A stretch of DNA of 64,000 nucleotides from the NCBI GenBank assembly GCA_029948255.1, contig JALIZF010001823.1, forward strand, positions 1-64,000, in the 5' to 3' direction. Within the stretch, counting starts at the first letter, position 1, and every line of letters starts with the position of its first letter. Source of the stretch: Telmatactis stephensoni. Taxonomy: Eukaryota; Cnidaria; Anthozoa; Actiniaria; Isophelliidae. Shown piece by piece: positions 62,735 through 64,000 of this stretch. A program made the position numbers and the translations under genes. The notes under the pieces are model-generated. The model saw only the letters and a list, made by a program, of their open reading frames with translations, had not been told where the DNA came from and searched no databases.

Positions 62735-64000
62735 GTAGCCGTTGCTGATAAACCACTGGCTCAGTGTCTGGGTTTAAAATCGCGTCAAAATGCATCATAG
62801 TAAAGTAACACTTAGCTCTTTGGATTGTGAGAGTAATTCAGGCATCATATGAAAGGCGTAATGATAAAAATATGACATGTTCTTAGAGCATAACGACAAT
62901 AACGCTCGGGAAATAAACTTAAATTTCAGTCCGTGACCTTTGGCGTTATCCGATCCTTGCTTAGGTGTTATTTATATTCTCACTCTAAAGTTTCATTGAA
63001 GTTTGTTCTTGAATGGCTAGGCAATCCAAAATAAATTAAAGATTTAGTTTTAGAAGTTTAACTTTATTTTACATGTTGTATCACATATTTCGAGAATTAA
63101 CTGCTCACGAACTTGGACCATGCAGTTCAATCACAGGATTCAACATAAAGCGTCGCTTCATCCAGCGTATTAATCTTAACATTAATTATTTTTATGACAA
63201 AGAATTGATACTTCAAGCTACACCATGAGTGGGTTTCGTTTTCACAAGCAATAGACGACAAATTCGAAAGAACTAGCTTTCCTCACAATGCTTCGCTATC
63301 GATACTCTCGCTTCGGTGACTTCAACACAGTGACTGAATGTGCGAAAAAATTGATAATATGCTTCATTTTGCAATGCATCTCGGGAAGGTGTGCGTTCCT
63401 CCTCTGCACAGAAGCATTATTTTTCAGATAAGCTCTTTTGTAAGTTTTATCAGTTAGTTCATAGCTTTGATTCGTTATCAGTTATGAAAGTCGAGATACC
63501 GATATTATAACTACAGCGGAAATATAATGTTTGGCAAATTTAGCAAAGCTTATATGTAAAACTGATGCTGAATGAATCAGGGATTTTCTTGACGTAGGTT
63601 TATTATATTTGCTTTTTGTAGGCTTCTTGCCTGGAATTATTAAATGTCGCCATGAGGAACATGCTTTCTCTCCGACGAACAACTGAAGATTAATGGACCG
63701 GACTGCTTCTGCTTTGAATTGGAAGCGTTCATACTAATAAAAAACATAAAAGGAAGGCTTTTTAGGCGTGAATGAAGCTTCATAATAATAATATCCCTTC
63801 TAGTATTTTAAGGTTTCTTTGGATTTTCCAAGTTTACTATTGGGAAACCTGACATTGACCTGAGTATGACGCGGTATTTTTGTCACCTTCTGGAACAAGA
63901 TGACAAATTTTCTTAGTTTTCAAACCGCTCTATCTCTGAAACCGCTGCGGGGGCAAAGGGGGGCAACCACTTAAAATCAAAGTTCAGTTCTTGAACTTTC
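62735..64000. other. No feature recognised
   Basis: Unique AT-rich sequence to the window end. No repeat, RNA gene or coding exon could be supported. Confidence 0.5.

Overview
This window is animal nuclear DNA. It is AT-rich, with long introns bounded by GT/AG, many short fold-back transposons (MITEs), tRNA-derived SINEs and tetranucleotide microsatellites. The three genes, their intron-rich structure and the repeat mix suggest a cnidarian, most likely an anthozoan such as a stony coral. The phylum call is an inference from the style of the sequence, not from a database match.

Three protein genes can be rebuilt exon by exon with fully consistent reading phase. (1) MBNL (muscleblind-like RNA-binding splicing regulator), minus strand. 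Six or seven coding exons run from 27074 down to 13002 and give a 374-residue protein with two tandem CCCH zinc-finger pairs. Two further in-phase exons at 10417-10501 and 6932-7059 encode a third CCCH pair, a stop codon and a nearby poly(A) signal, so a six-finger isoform of about 351 residues is predicted. (2) A MINDY4/MINDY4B-like protein of the MINDY deubiquitinase family, plus strand. Nineteen exons run from 32990 to 44359 and give 567 residues. The catalytic Cys is present, but the position expected to hold the catalytic His is Arg. (3) The Na+/K+-ATPase alpha subunit, minus strand. Twenty-four exons run from 60218 to 44834 and give 1026 residues. The pump is complete, and the two residues bordering the M1-M2 extracellular loop are Lys and Asp, resembling the ouabain-resistant rodent alpha1.

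Layout: 1-6931 has no recognisable gene. 6932-27074 is MBNL. 27075-32989 is a gene-free head-to-head interval with more CpG and several bZIP-type motifs. 32990-44359 is MINDY4-like. MINDY4-like and ATP1A converge tail to tail with only 474 bp between their stop codons, and their predicted 3' UTRs probably overlap. ATP1A fills 44834-60218. The last 4 kb holds a weak candidate alternative first exon, an unexplained GC-rich reading frame and a nearly perfect 635-bp palindrome at 62100-62734.

The introns are dense with mobile DNA. There is a TTAA-flanked (piggyBac-type) MITE, a long-TIR element with a 10-bp target duplication, several TA-flanked (mariner-type) MITEs, two copies of a tRNA-derived SINE (one with a tail expanded to about 61 tetranucleotide units), and a decayed duplicate of a MINDY4 exon. 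The three genes belong to unrelated processes (RNA splicing, ubiquitin and ion transport), so nothing here suggests a functional cluster. No CRISPR array, prokaryotic operon or viral gene was seen.
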